Source: Zobellella maritima (GTDB lineage Bacteria > Pseudomonadota > Gammaproteobacteria > Enterobacterales > Aeromonadaceae). From it: 64,000 nucleotides of DNA. The stretch is from contig NZ_QCZE01000006.1 in assembly GCF_003075035.1 (NCBI RefSeq), positions 1-64,000 on the forward strand, in the 5' to 3' direction. A program made the position numbers and the translations under genes. Below, piece by piece: positions 1 through 7,175 of the stretch (its first letter is position 1; each line of letters begins with the position of its first letter). Below the pieces are notes generated by a model. That model worked only from the letters and a program-made list of their open reading frames with translations. It did no database searches and was not told where the DNA came from.

Positions 1-18
1 TAGGTCACTGCCAGGCAC
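1..18 (+). rRNA. rrf: 5S rRNA, 3' end only
   Basis: The first bases (actgccaggcac) match the conserved 3' end of gammaproteobacterial 5S rRNA, whose last nine or so bases pair with the gene's 5' end. The rest of the gene and the rrn operon lie left of the window. The tRNA-Asp that follows within about 30 bases fits the distal-tRNA arrangement of several enterobacterial rrn operons. The exact 3' end is uncertain by a few bases. Confidence 0.75.
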
Positions 19-50
19 CCAATTTAGTCCCCGTACTACACAGCTTTTGC

Positions 51-127
51 GGAGCGGTAGTTCAGTTGGTTAGAATACCGGCCTGTCACGCCGGGGGTCG
101 CGGGTTCGAGTCCCGTCCGCTCCGCCA
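51..127 (+). tRNA. tRNA-Asp (GTC)
   Basis: A complete 77-base cloverleaf including an encoded CCA. The acceptor arm ggagcgg pairs with ccgctcc, the T-loop is ggttcgagtcc, and the anticodon GTC is at 85-87. It follows the 5S rRNA tail closely and is probably processed from the rrn transcript, as no separate promoter is evident in the short gap. A terminator follows directly. Confidence 0.97.
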
Positions 128-137
128 TTACTCAAAA

Positions 138-163
138 CCCCAGCCGATTGGCTGGGGTTTTTT
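138..163 (+). terminator. Terminator of rrn / tRNA-Asp transcript
   Basis: An 8-bp perfect stem, ccccagcc / ggctgggg, with a gatt loop, followed by six T. It lies 10 bases after the tRNA CCA and is a classic intrinsic terminator ending the rRNA operon. Confidence 0.93.
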
Positions 164-403
164 CGTATTGGCTACGCCGGACTTGCTGGATGATGTCGGT
201 GCTGCGCACCTTCGCCTTCAAACGCGGTGCGTTTGCCACTCCGTCATCATTTAAAAGCCCTGACCTAACGGTCAGGGCTTTTTCATTTCCGGCTGCACCG
301 GACCGGCTGGATGAGGTCGGTGTCGTACCGCTCGGCCCTCAAACGCGCTGCGTTTGCCACTCCACCATTACATCAAAGTCTGGAACTAACGGTCAGGATC
401 GTC
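158..403 (+). repeat. Two degenerate ~121-bp tandem units after tRNA-Asp
   Basis: Unit 1 (158-278) and unit 2 (279 to about 403) share ctggatga-gtcggtg, then caaacgcg-tgcgtttgccactcc, then ctaacggtcagg. Each starts in a T-tract and ends in a terminator-like stem, intact in unit 1 and decayed in unit 2. The segment before each stem (ccactccgtcatcattta, ccactccaccattacatc) resembles the acceptor end and trailer of the real tRNA (ccgctccgccattactc). The units may therefore be eroded duplications of tRNA plus terminator. No gene is visible in 164-721. Confidence 0.6.
257..283 (+). terminator. Second terminator behind tRNA-Asp
   Basis: A perfect 9-bp stem, gccctgacc / ggtcagggc, with loop taac and five T. 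It is part of the first tandem unit, and the corresponding stem in the second unit is broken. It may back up the first terminator of the rrn transcript. Confidence 0.8.
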
Positions 404-721
404 TTGCTATCTCTGGCTGAGTCCGGGATATCGACGACTTGCAGCTTGTGGTGTTTGAGCTATCTTTATTTGGCTCATTTGCCATGGCGGCGTCTGCTGG
501 GTGGGTGATCGCTATGATTAGCGTTTGAAGACACTGACCGATGAGATAGCCAACTCTTTGATATTTCATTTATTTACGAGATAGAGAGTATTCAGCTAAT
601 ACTCCAAGAGTATTAAAACGCCATGCTAAGAATTTTTTACAACGCATGGTGGGTTGTCTTTTAAGTTGGTTGTTTTTTGTTCTACTATGTTCGTGGGTTT
701 GAAACTGTAAAGGAGATAGAG

Positions 722-1024
722 ATGTTAGCCAGGCAGCGTTGCTATACCTTACAAAGTACTGAGCCTCTTCATGCCAATATTGTGGTGAACCCCACAGGCA
801 TGCTGGAAATTGATATTCCTGAAAAAAACCAACACCTATCCAGTGAGTTTGAGCATGTTCATTTCAAGGAGAGCCGTCAGGGAGTACAGCTAATTTGTGA
901 AGAGGGTGACAGTGTAACCCACAAAGAGCTCAGTTTGACGCTTTCACGTAAAGACGCGCTTGAGCTCTGTGAGATCATCGATGATGCCATCGAGGAATAT
1001 GAAGAACTGATGACCGATCTGTAA
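722..1024 (+). CDS. Small hypothetical acidic protein (100 aa)
   Basis: I do not recognise the family. The chosen ATG has a good Shine-Dalgarno (aaggag, about 8 bases upstream). An upstream in-frame start at 677 has none. The product is soluble, without signal peptide or membrane segment. It has a strand-rich middle and an acidic C-terminal helix (residues about 78-100, rich in Glu/Asp with the motif CEIIDDAIEEYEEL). It is monocistronic, sits between the rrn tail and its own terminator, and its codon use resembles that of its neighbours. Function unknown. Confidence 0.7.
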   Translation: MLARQRCYTLQSTEPLHANIVVNPTGMLEIDIPEKNQHLSSEFEHVHFKESRQGVQLICEEGDSVTHKELSLTLSRKDALELCEIIDDAIEEYEELMTDL

Positions 1025-1085
1025 CTGCGAATCAAGCCTTATTAGGCAAATGTTGCTTCATCCTGTGAACACCCTATTTTTACCG

Positions 1086-1112
1086 GCCCCGTCCATTTGG
1101 ACGGGGCTTTGG
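1086..1112 (+). terminator. Terminator after small hypothetical gene
   Basis: A 9-bp stem, gccccgtcc / ggacggggc, loop attt, followed by a short T run (tttgg tt). It lies 60 bases after the stop of the preceding gene. Confidence 0.8.
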
Positions 1113-1202
1113 TTGTTACCTGATTAAGGTTTCGAATAACACTTTCCAACTATTTGAAAACACCAGAGAATAGGGTATTTGCCGAGAACAGGAAGTGATG
1201 CC

Positions 1203-1793
1203 ATGAGTCAATTGACACCCTTACAACAGGTCTTATCCGCAATCGATACGGAAAACTGCCAGGACCCCCATCAGGTTACCCTTGATGGTCAAAGCTATGC
1301 CGGTGAATATCTCTATGGCCTGCGCATGAGCGAACAGTTGAGCAGCCTGCAACCGGATGCCTCCGAACATCTGCAAATTGCCTGTCGGGCGCAGCATATC
1401 AAACGCTGGACCATCCCCCGCACCAATTACCCCATGGACAGGGCGGGTTACAAGCATTGGCGTACCGATTTGGCCCGATTTCACGCAGAGTTGACCGCTA
1501 AGTTGATGGCGGCTGCCGGCTATGGTGAAGAGGATCAGTCCCGAGTGTCCAGCCTGTTGCTGAAAAAGCAGCTGAAGCGCGATGCAGAAGCCCAAACCCT
1601 GGAAGACGTGGCCTGCCTGGTATTTATGCGATTTTATTTGGACGAATTTGCCGCCAAACACGATGATGAAAAGTTGATCGGTATCATCCACAAAACCTGG
1701 CTCAAGATGTCGGAGCAAGGGCATGCCGCCGCGCTGCAGATCCCTTTCAGCCCGACGACACAGGCCCTGATTGGTCGGGCATTGCAGCCTTGA
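1203..1793 (+). CDS. DUF4202 domain-containing protein
   Basis: A 196-residue soluble protein resembling the DUF4202 family over its whole length. Hallmarks are the CRAQHIKRWTIPR segment, the YPMDRAGYKHWR segment, the central LEDVACLVFMRFYL helix, FAAKHDDEKL, and the GHAAAL motif near the C-terminus. The function of the family is not established. Conserved His/Arg/Asp clusters suggest a helical metal- or phosphate-binding enzyme, but that is only inference. The ATG at 1203 is chosen because aggaag lies about 7 bases upstream. A start at 1179 would add an unsupported leader. It stands alone, with no operon partner. Confidence 0.85.
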   Translation: MSQLTPLQQVLSAIDTENCQDPHQVTLDGQSYAGEYLYGLRMSEQLSSLQPDASEHLQIACRAQHIKRWTIPRTNYPMDRAGYKHWRTDLARFHAELTAKLMAAAGYGEEDQSRVSSLLLKKQLKRDAEAQTLEDVACLVFMRFYLDEFAAKHDDEKLIGIIHKTWLKMSEQGHAAALQIPFSPTTQALIGRALQP

Positions 1794-1798
1794 AACAT

Positions 1799-1828
1799 CA
1801 GGCTCCTGCAATAGTGGGCAGGAGTCTG
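1799..1828 (+). terminator. Hairpin after DUF4202 gene
   Basis: An 11-bp stem with one G-T pair, caggctcctgc / gcaggagtctg, beginning six bases after the stop codon. No T-tract follows, so termination efficiency is doubtful. It could instead stabilise the 3' end of the mRNA. Confidence 0.45.
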
Positions 1829-2029
1829 GCTTATCTGCCCCATGTTGCCGAGCCCGCTAGATTCGGGTGAGCTCGGTGATGTTATTCAAATTTGTTCAAT
1901 AATATCGCCAAATCATTCCGGTTTTTTACTGCCAACCTCTTCGTTAAACTGCTCTCAATCTCAATAGATTACTACTTGAGTACGCTTTAATCTCACCAGT
2001 TTTTTTCAAATTTTATGAAGAGGTAAATC

Positions 2030-2476
2030 ATGAACAAGTCTTTCCTGATCTCCGTACTCCAGTCTCAGGCCGGTTGGAGCGCGCTGGCGTTGCGGCTGCC
2101 GGTGGGCATCATCTTCATGGCCCACGGCGCCCAGAAGCTGTTCGGCTGGTTCGGCGGCTATGGCCTTGAAGGCACCGGCCAGTTCATGGCCTCAATCGGG
2201 CTGGAACCGGGCATGCTGATGGCCTTTATGGCCGGGGCGGGAGAGTTTTTCGGTGGTCTTTTTATCCTGCTCGGGTTGCTCACTAGAGCGGCGGCTCTGA
2301 GCCTGGCGGCGACCATGCTGGTGGCCATCTTGGCGGTGCACCTAGAGAATGGCCTGTTTATGAGCAACGGCGGCTACGAGTTCGGCCTGGCGCTGCTGGC
2401 GGCGTCTGTTTCCCTGTTGTTCTCGGGGGCCGGCAGGCTGGGTCTGGATGAGCTGTTGCACAGGCGTTTGGCATAA
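2030..2476 (+). CDS. DoxX family membrane protein
   Basis: A 148-residue inner-membrane protein with four predicted hydrophobic segments. The family signature is at residues 22-45 (LRLPVGIIFMAHGAQKLFGW), followed by a glycine-rich second helix (GAGEFFGGLFILLGL). DoxX/DoxD-type proteins are small quinone- or redox-associated membrane proteins whose role in most bacteria is undefined. The Shine-Dalgarno agaggt precedes the ATG. The stop is six bases before the downstream pirin gene, so the two are almost certainly co-transcribed. DoxX-pirin pairs are common in proteobacteria and suggest an oxidative or electrophile-stress role (inference). Confidence 0.9.
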   Translation: MNKSFLISVLQSQAGWSALALRLPVGIIFMAHGAQKLFGWFGGYGLEGTGQFMASIGLEPGMLMAFMAGAGEFFGGLFILLGLLTRAAALSLAATMLVAILAVHLENGLFMSNGGYEFGLALLAASVSLLFSGAGRLGLDELLHRRLA

Positions 2477-2482
2477 GGGGGC

Positions 2483-3175
2483 ATGATGATCAGCATCAGG
2501 AAAGCGGATGAACGCGGCAGGGTCAACTTTGGTTGGCTCCAAAGCCGGCACACATTCTCCTTCGGCAGCTACTACCATCCGGCGCAGCTGGGCTTCTCCC
2601 GGCTGCGGGTGATCAACGACGACAGGGTGGCGCCGGGAACGGGATTCGATACCCATGGCCACAAAGACATGGAGATCATCAGCTATGTGCTGCAGGGGAA
2701 GATAGCCCATAGGGACAGCTCCGGAAACGAAGAAATATTGAGTGCGGGGGAATTCCAGCTGATGTCCGCCGGCAGCGGTATCTTGCACAGCGAGTTCAAT
2801 CCTTCGTCAACCGAGCCACTGACGTTCCTGCAGATCTGGATAGAGCCCAACGCCAGCGGCGGCGCTCCCGGCTACCAGCAGAACAACTTCGGCCGGGTCC
2901 CTGGGCTGACCCTGGTGGTCAGCCCGGACGGCACCGAGGGATCGTTGGTCATCAAACAGGATATGCGACTCTATCAGCTGCTGCTGGTAACGGGCGAGAG
3001 TCACGAGCTGAGGCTGAATCCCGGTCGTAAGGCTTGGGTGCAGTTGATCGACGGAGAGCTTGAGGTGAACGGCACACGGCTGCAACCCGGTGATGGCGCT
3101 GCCCTTAGTGACGAAGATCTGCTGACGTTTACCGCTATCCAGCCGATTCGGGCGCTGGTGTTCGACCTGCCCTGA
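2483..3175 (+). CDS. Pirin family protein (YhhW-like bicupin)
   Basis: A 230-residue bicupin of the pirin family. The N-terminal cupin carries the metal-binding set His58, His60, His102 and Glu104 in the motifs FDTHGHKDMEIISYVLQG and GSGILHSEFN, as in the E. coli quercetinase-like YhhW. Some pirins have quercetin 2,3-dioxygenase activity in vitro; the physiological substrate is unknown. The start is ATGATG at 2483/2486, either being possible, with aggggg upstream. It is the second gene of a doxX-pirin unit and ends at a strong terminator shared with the convergent pyrI. Confidence 0.92.
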   Translation: MMISIRKADERGRVNFGWLQSRHTFSFGSYYHPAQLGFSRLRVINDDRVAPGTGFDTHGHKDMEIISYVLQGKIAHRDSSGNEEILSAGEFQLMSAGSGILHSEFNPSSTEPLTFLQIWIEPNASGGAPGYQQNNFGRVPGLTLVVSPDGTEGSLVIKQDMRLYQLLLVTGESHELRLNPGRKAWVQLIDGELEVNGTRLQPGDGAALSDEDLLTFTAIQPIRALVFDLP

Positions 3176-3178
3176 AAC

Positions 3179-3212
3179 ACCAAGGGCCCGGTATTGCCGG
3201 GCCCTTGGTATT
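3179..3212. terminator. Bidirectional terminator between pirin gene and pyrI
   Basis: A 13-bp perfect inverted repeat, accaagggcccgg / ccgggcccttggt, with a 5-base loop, immediately after both convergent stop codons. The short T/A flanks are modest, but the position and symmetry suit termination from both sides. Confidence 0.8.
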
Positions 3213-3670
3213 TACACCACCATCATGTCGCGATGGAAGGATTTCTCGCAGTAGCGACAGCGAAAGCGCACTTGACCGTCCACTGCCCGCACCTTGAACT
3301 TGCTGGTAACCGGCTCGTTGTGGCTGATGCAGTTGGAGTTGGGACAGGAGAAAACACCTTCCACCTTTTCCGGTAATTGCAGCTGCAGCTTTTCCACCAC
3401 TTCAAAATCCTCGATCAGATTCACGGTGGCATGGGGAGCGAACAATGCCAGCTGATTGGCCTGGACGGCGGACAGGCGGGTGTTTTCCACCTTGATGATA
3501 TCCTTGGCGCCGAATGCCTTGGAGGGCAGGTTCAGGCCGACGGTGATCTTCTCATGGGTATCGGCAAGCCCGAACAGTTGCAGTATCTTGATACCTTGCC
3601 CCGCCGGTATATGGTCGATGACGGTGCCGTTGTTGATGGCTTCAACTTGCAGTTGGTTTTTGTTCATCAT
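3212..3670 (-). CDS. pyrI: Aspartate carbamoyltransferase regulatory chain
   Basis: A 152-residue regulatory subunit of aspartate transcarbamoylase. It binds CTP/ATP through the N-terminal domain and joins catalytic trimers through a C-terminal zinc domain. The zinc ligands Cys109, Cys114, Cys138 and Cys141 are all present in the CPNSNC and CRYC motifs at the same numbering as E. coli PyrI. The N-terminal allosteric segment ([18 protein letters not shown]) is also conserved. The start is ATGATG five bases after the pyrB stop, so pyrB and pyrI are co-translated from one mRNA under the upstream attenuator. Confidence 0.97.
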   Translation of the reverse strand: MMNKNQLQVEAINNGTVIDHIPAGQGIKILQLFGLADTHEKITVGLNLPSKAFGAKDIIKVENTRLSAVQANQLALFAPHATVNLIEDFEVVEKLQLQLPEKVEGVFSCPNSNCISHNEPVTSKFKVRAVDGQVRFRCRYCEKSFHRDMMVV

Positions 3671-3675
3671 GGCTC

Positions 3676-4599
3676 TCACAGGCTCTCGTTCAGCACCAGG
3701 GCGAGCAGGGCCTGACGGGCGTAAACGCCGTTTTCTGCCTGCTCGAAATAATAGGCGTAGGGGGTGTCATCCACCTCGGCGGTGATTTCGTCGACGCGGG
3801 GCAGGGGATGCAGCACCTTGAGGCTGTCTTTGGCATTGTCCAGCACTTCCGGGTTCAGTACATATTTGGATGCCACATGCATGTACTCGGTTTCGTCGAA
3901 GCGCTCTTTCTGCACTCGGGTCATATAGAGGATGTCCAGCTCGTCCATTACCTCTTCCATGCTGTCCCGGAACTCGAAATTAATGCCTTTCTCGGTCAGC
4001 TCGTCACACAGGTAATCGGGCATGGCCAGTGCCTGGGGGGCGATAAAATAGAATTTGCAGCCGAACAGGCTCAGTGCCTGGGTCAGGGAGTGCACTGTGC
4101 GGCCGTACTTTAAATCTCCCACAAAGGCGACGGTCAGCCCCTGCAGTGTGCCCTGGGTTTCGTAGATGGTGAACAGATCCAGCAGGGTCTGGGTGGGATG
4201 TTGGTTGGAGCCGTCACCGGCATTGATCACCGGTACCGAGGAAAACTCGGCGGCCAGCCGGGCTGCACCTTCCTGGGGATGACGCATCACAAAGGCGTCA
4301 CTATAGGAGCTGATGATTTTCACCGAATCGGCCAGGGTTTCGCCTTTCTTGGCCAGCGAGGTGCTGCCGCTGTCCGAGAAGCCGATCACGGCGCCGCCGA
4401 GCCGGTGCACAGCCGTTTCGAACGACAGCCGGGTACGGGTGGAGGCCTCGAAGAAGCAACTGGCGACCACTTTGTGTCTGAGTAGTTCGGGCCTCGGGTG
4501 GGACTTGAGCTTGACCGCCGTATCGATCACCAGTTCCAGCTCGGCTCGGGTAAAGTCGGAGATAGAGATAACATGCTTTTGAAATAGGGGGTTTGCCAT
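3676..4599 (-). CDS. pyrB: Aspartate carbamoyltransferase catalytic chain
   Basis: A 307-residue catalytic subunit that converts carbamoyl phosphate and aspartate to carbamoyl-aspartate, the first committed step of pyrimidine synthesis. The carbamoyl-phosphate loop STRTRLSFE (residues 53-61), the mobile loop SLAKKGE (81-87, with Lys84), the [10 protein letters not shown] motif and HPLPR near the C-terminus are all present. The ATG at 4599 is preferred over the TTG six bases upstream because aaagag lies 8 bases before it. This ATG overlaps the stop of the leader peptide. The gene forms an operon with pyrI and is controlled by UTP-sensitive attenuation (see leader). Confidence 0.97.
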   Translation of the reverse strand: MANPLFQKHVISISDFTRAELELVIDTAVKLKSHPRPELLRHKVVASCFFEASTRTRLSFETAVHRLGGAVIGFSDSGSTSLAKKGETLADSVKIISSYSDAFVMRHPQEGAARLAAEFSSVPVINAGDGSNQHPTQTLLDLFTIYETQGTLQGLTVAFVGDLKYGRTVHSLTQALSLFGCKFYFIAPQALAMPDYLCDELTEKGINFEFRDSMEEVMDELDILYMTRVQKERFDETEYMHVASKYVLNPEVLDNAKDSLKVLHPLPRVDEITAEVDDTPYAYYFEQAENGVYARQALLALVLNESL

Positions 4600-4739
4600 C
4601 AGCAAGGCTCTTTAGGTGAAGTTGTGACCGTAAAAAAGCCCCGGAGCGGGGCCATTAGAGCTAATCGATTGCAATCGCAGAGCATCCCGTTCGGCACGAG
4701 CTGTGTGTTGGCCTGGTGCAGGAAAAAGGAAGGGGACAT
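4599..4739 (-). CDS. pyrL: PyrL-type leader peptide of pyrBI (46 codons)
   Basis: A short ORF starting ATG at 4739 with ggag about 8 bases upstream and about 30 bases downstream of the -10 box. Its codons run through a pyrimidine-rich stretch (ttcctttttcc) where polymerase should pause when UTP is low. It continues through the attenuator stem, ending in a TGA that shares two bases with the pyrB ATG. This is the layout of E. coli pyrL, where a ribosome following closely prevents terminator folding. The peptide sequence itself (starting MSPSFFLHQ) is not conserved, as expected. The overlap with pyrB additionally suggests translational coupling. Confidence 0.85.
   Translation of the reverse strand: MSPSFFLHQANTQLVPNGMLCDCNRLALMAPLRGFFTVTTSPKEPC
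4631..4653 (-). terminator. pyrBI attenuator (intrinsic terminator in leader)
   Basis: On the minus strand a 6-bp GC stem, cggggc with gccccg read on the plus strand at 4638-4652, is followed by six T. It lies inside the leader ORF and about 30 bases before pyrB, so it acts as a transcription attenuator and not as a gene end. It may also terminate weakly on the plus strand. Confidence 0.85.
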
Positions 4740-4770
4740 CAAAGGCTCCGGGCGGCTGCAAGTCGTGCAG

Positions 4771-4798
4771 ATTATAGAGAATTACACCGTCAAATCAA
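4771..4798 (-). promoter_or_regulatory. pyrBI promoter
   Basis: On the minus strand -35 TTGATT (4793-4798) and a perfect -10 TATAAT (4771-4776) are separated by 16 bases. Transcription should start near 4764, just upstream of the leader-peptide start at 4739. Confidence 0.7.
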
Positions 4799-4869
4799 AA
4801 CACTGGCTGTTTTTTAAAGGAGAATAGGCGAAAAGCTGAGCGAACGCGTCGAAAGGTGCGAAAAAGCGC

Positions 4870-4897
4870 TTTACCTTTGATCGTGTCTCGCTATAAT
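4870..4897 (+). promoter_or_regulatory. Promoter of tRNA-Trp
   Basis: -35-like TTTACC (4870-4875), 16-base spacer, perfect -10 TATAAT (4892-4897). The predicted start falls 5-8 bases before the mature tRNA 5' end. Confidence 0.65.
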
Positions 4898-4911
4898 TCG
4901 CCTCGTGTTGC

Positions 4912-4988
4912 AGGGGCGTAGTTCCAATTGGTAGAACAGCGGTCTCCAAAACCGACGGTTGGGGGTTCGAATCCCTCCGCCCCTGCCA
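4912..4988 (+). tRNA. tRNA-Trp (CCA)
   Basis: A complete 77-base tRNA with encoded CCA. The acceptor arm aggggcg pairs with cgcccct, the anticodon CCA is at 4946-4948 in ggtctccaaaacc, and the T-loop is ggttcgaatcc. The D-arm region carries one extra base relative to the 76-base E. coli form. It is a single-gene transcription unit with its own promoter and terminator. Confidence 0.96.
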
Positions 4989-5000
4989 AATCACAATCAA

Positions 5001-5025
5001 AAAGCCAGCTTAATGCTGGCTTTTT
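5001..5025 (+). terminator. Terminator of tRNA-Trp
   Basis: A 9-bp stem, aaagccagc / gctggcttt, with loop ttaat, and a T5 run overlapping the 3' arm. It begins 12 bases after the tRNA. Confidence 0.88.
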
Positions 5026-5052
5026 GCGTTATGGACGTTATAGAGTGGCCCG

Positions 5053-5427
5053 ATGACGCCATTGCAAACACAATTACTAACAAGTCTGGGCTTGCCGCTC
5101 TGGCAATGTACCCATCCCGAACGGCTGCCTTATGCGCCACAGCCGGTCGCCGCACCGGCACAGCTGCTATTGGTGGTGGGGGAAGGGGAGCGGCTTCCCG
5201 AACAACTGCTTGCCGATCTGCTCAGGGCGCTGATGCTGGAGCCTGGGCAGGTGCAGCAGTTGAGTGAACGGGACTGGAGGAAAGCCGGGTGCCCAGTGGC
5301 GCCGGCGACACTGGGGTTTAACCTGGAAGACAGTGGTGACTTGACCTGGTCCGGCGCCCTGCCGCTGACGGTTGAACACAAGCGTCGGTTATGGAGTTGC
5401 CTGTGCAGCCTGACTATCGACCGCTGA
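5053..5427 (+). CDS. holD: DNA polymerase III psi subunit
   Basis: A 124-residue protein recognised as HolD by its N-terminal chi-binding segment (start MTPLQTQLL, then GLPLWQ), the central hydrophobic LLLVVGE strand, and its position directly before rimI as in E. coli. Psi links chi to the clamp-loader core and helps SSB contact at the replication fork. HolD sequences diverge strongly, so the call rests partly on synteny. The 3' end overlaps the rimI start by 37 bases in another frame, indicating translational coupling. Confidence 0.8.
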   Translation: MTPLQTQLLTSLGLPLWQCTHPERLPYAPQPVAAPAQLLLVVGEGERLPEQLLADLLRALMLEPGQVQQLSERDWRKAGCPVAPATLGFNLEDSGDLTWSGALPLTVEHKRRLWSCLCSLTIDR

Positions 5428-5846
5428 CCCCCGATTGCCTGGATGCAATGCTGGCGTTGGAGCAGGCGGCTCACTCCACTCCCTGGAGTCGCCAGCTGCT
5501 GGCCAGCTGTTTTTCCGAGCGTTATTTCTCCGGCTCCCTGTGGCAGGGACAAACCCTGCTGGGCTTCTATATCGCCGATCAGGTATTGGATGAAAGCACC
5601 CTGATGAATGTCTGCGTGACACCTCCTTGCCAGGGCAGGGGGCTGGGCCGCCGGCTGATGACCTTGTATATCGAATCTGCGATGGCTCGGCAGGTGTCCC
5701 AGCTGTGGCTGGAAGTACGGGAATCCAACCAAGCCGCCCGGCGACTGTATCTGTCGGTCGGTTTTGTAGAGCAGGGAAGACGCAAGGCGTACTACAGCTC
5801 GGCCCAGGGCCGGGAAGACGCTGTTATCATGCAAAAAGCGCTGTAG
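5391..5846 (+). CDS. rimI: Ribosomal-protein-alanine N-acetyltransferase
   Basis: A 151-residue GNAT-fold enzyme that acetylates the N-terminal alanine of ribosomal protein S18 (known for E. coli RimI). It shows the acetyl-CoA pyrophosphate loop CQGRGLGRRLM (about residues 80-90) and the WLEVRESNQAARRLYLSVGF motif typical of RimI. A C-terminal YYSSAQGREDAVIM segment carries the catalytic-tyrosine region. Two in-frame starts are possible: ATG 5391, or a GTG four codons later. It is co-expressed with holD. Confidence 0.93.
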   Translation: MELPVQPDYRPLTPDCLDAMLALEQAAHSTPWSRQLLASCFSERYFSGSLWQGQTLLGFYIADQVLDESTLMNVCVTPPCQGRGLGRRLMTLYIESAMARQVSQLWLEVRESNQAARRLYLSVGFVEQGRRKAYYSSAQGREDAVIMQKAL

Positions 5847-5888
5847 CTTACCTATACTTAAGGTCAAACACTCGAGCAAGGATGCCAA

Positions 5889-6899
5889 ATGAGTGGCTTA
5901 CCGCTTTTTCTCTGGAGCTGGCTGTTGTTGCTGCCGATGAGCATCAACGCCAACATCTACCGTTACCAGGACGCCTCTGGGGTGATCCATTACACCGACA
6001 GCTATCTGAGTTCGGTCGATTTTGAGCCGGATCTCTGGCTGGAAGATGAAATCAACGAAGATGGGGTGCTGATTCGGGTGCTGGAAAAGCCCGATGGCCA
6101 CTACTTTTTTGCCCTCAACCGATTATTCGGTCCTGCCAAGCTGACCTTGAGTTTTCCACGCCAGGAAAATGTGCAGATCCCCGAGCGCCTGTTGCAGGCC
6201 ATCCGCCTGGCTCCCCGGGAAGAAAAGTTTATCGGCAAGCTGACACCACTTCAGCCAGGTCACTGGCGTTATGACTATGGTTTTGCCTATATGCCGGGGA
6301 AACGGATGCTGATGGCGTCGTTTGACAGCCGCCTGGATGAAAACAGGGTCAGGCCCAGGCCGGAAATCATTCGCGGGCTGACCAGAGAGCCGATGCGTCA
6401 GGCGCCTGAGCTGCGAGCTCCGGCTGGGGCCAGGGATATAGGGATGCCCTTTATCGGGCGTTACCGTATCACCCAGGGTTTTAACGGTGACTACAGTCAC
6501 CACAGAACCGCCAATCGCTATGCGCTGGATATCGCTCTGCCCGTGGGAACGCCCCTGGTGGCCACCAAGGATGGCATAGTGATGGATGCGGTGGACCATC
6601 ATGTGGGCGGTGGCTTGAAAGCCGAGTATCGGCGGCGTACCAACTATCTGCGCCTGCTGCACGACGACGGAACCATGAGTCTGTATGCCCATATTCAGAC
6701 CGGCTCCATCCTGGTGCCGGAAGGCGCCAGGGTACGTGCCGGTGAGCGGGTGGCTGCCTCGGGAAATACCGGCTACAGTTCGGGCCCGCACCTGCATTTC
6801 GCCCTGCAAATCAACAATGGCAAGGGGCTGGAGTCCATCCCCTTTACGCTGGAAGGACGCCATCCCGAACCCGGCAACTGGTTGCTGGCCAGGGAGTAA
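5889..6899 (+). CDS. M23-family peptidoglycan metallopeptidase with DUF4124-like N-terminus
   Basis: A 336-residue exported protein. A signal peptide (residues 1-21) is followed by a DUF4124-like YRYQDASGVIHYTDS module, a linker domain, and a C-terminal LytM/M23 domain (about 185-330). Zinc-site residues are Asp214 (YALDIALPVGTP), His268 (LYAHI) and His301/His303 (GPHLHFAL). The usual His three residues before Asp214's motif is replaced by Arg210. The likely first ligand is His204/205 in the SHHRTANRYALD loop, a variant seen in a subset of M23 proteins. It may be a cell-wall endopeptidase or a non-catalytic activator. Transcribed alone, 42 bases after rimI. Confidence 0.88.
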   Translation: MSGLPLFLWSWLLLLPMSINANIYRYQDASGVIHYTDSYLSSVDFEPDLWLEDEINEDGVLIRVLEKPDGHYFFALNRLFGPAKLTLSFPRQENVQIPERLLQAIRLAPREEKFIGKLTPLQPGHWRYDYGFAYMPGKRMLMASFDSRLDENRVRPRPEIIRGLTREPMRQAPELRAPAGARDIGMPFIGRYRITQGFNGDYSHHRTANRYALDIALPVGTPLVATKDGIVMDAVDHHVGGGLKAEYRRRTNYLRLLHDDGTMSLYAHIQTGSILVPEGARVRAGERVAASGNTGYSSGPHLHFALQINNGKGLESIPFTLEGRHPEPGNWLLARE

Positions 6900-7175
6900 A
6901 ACCGGTTGATTTGTTCACCACACAGGCCGCTGAGTTTTGCCTCGCCTTTTACAATCTTCGGGTGGCATTAAATATTGCTTTTTATAGATTATAAAGCATG
7001 AGGAAAGGTAATGATTTATAAAGTGGAGTTTAATATTTAATTTTATTTAATATGCGGTTGTTTATTCTTTTTTGTCTGCCTGCCGTCTGAAAAAAGCAGT
7101 TGCTTTCACCTGTGGCTTATGGCTTTTTACCCTTCTTTTTAGATGAAAGTAAAACCAAAAAGGCGGGAAAGTAAG

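Noticed and set aside
66-254. 62-codon ORF across tRNA-Asp
   Set aside because: It overlaps a bona fide tRNA and its terminator and is chance coding potential.
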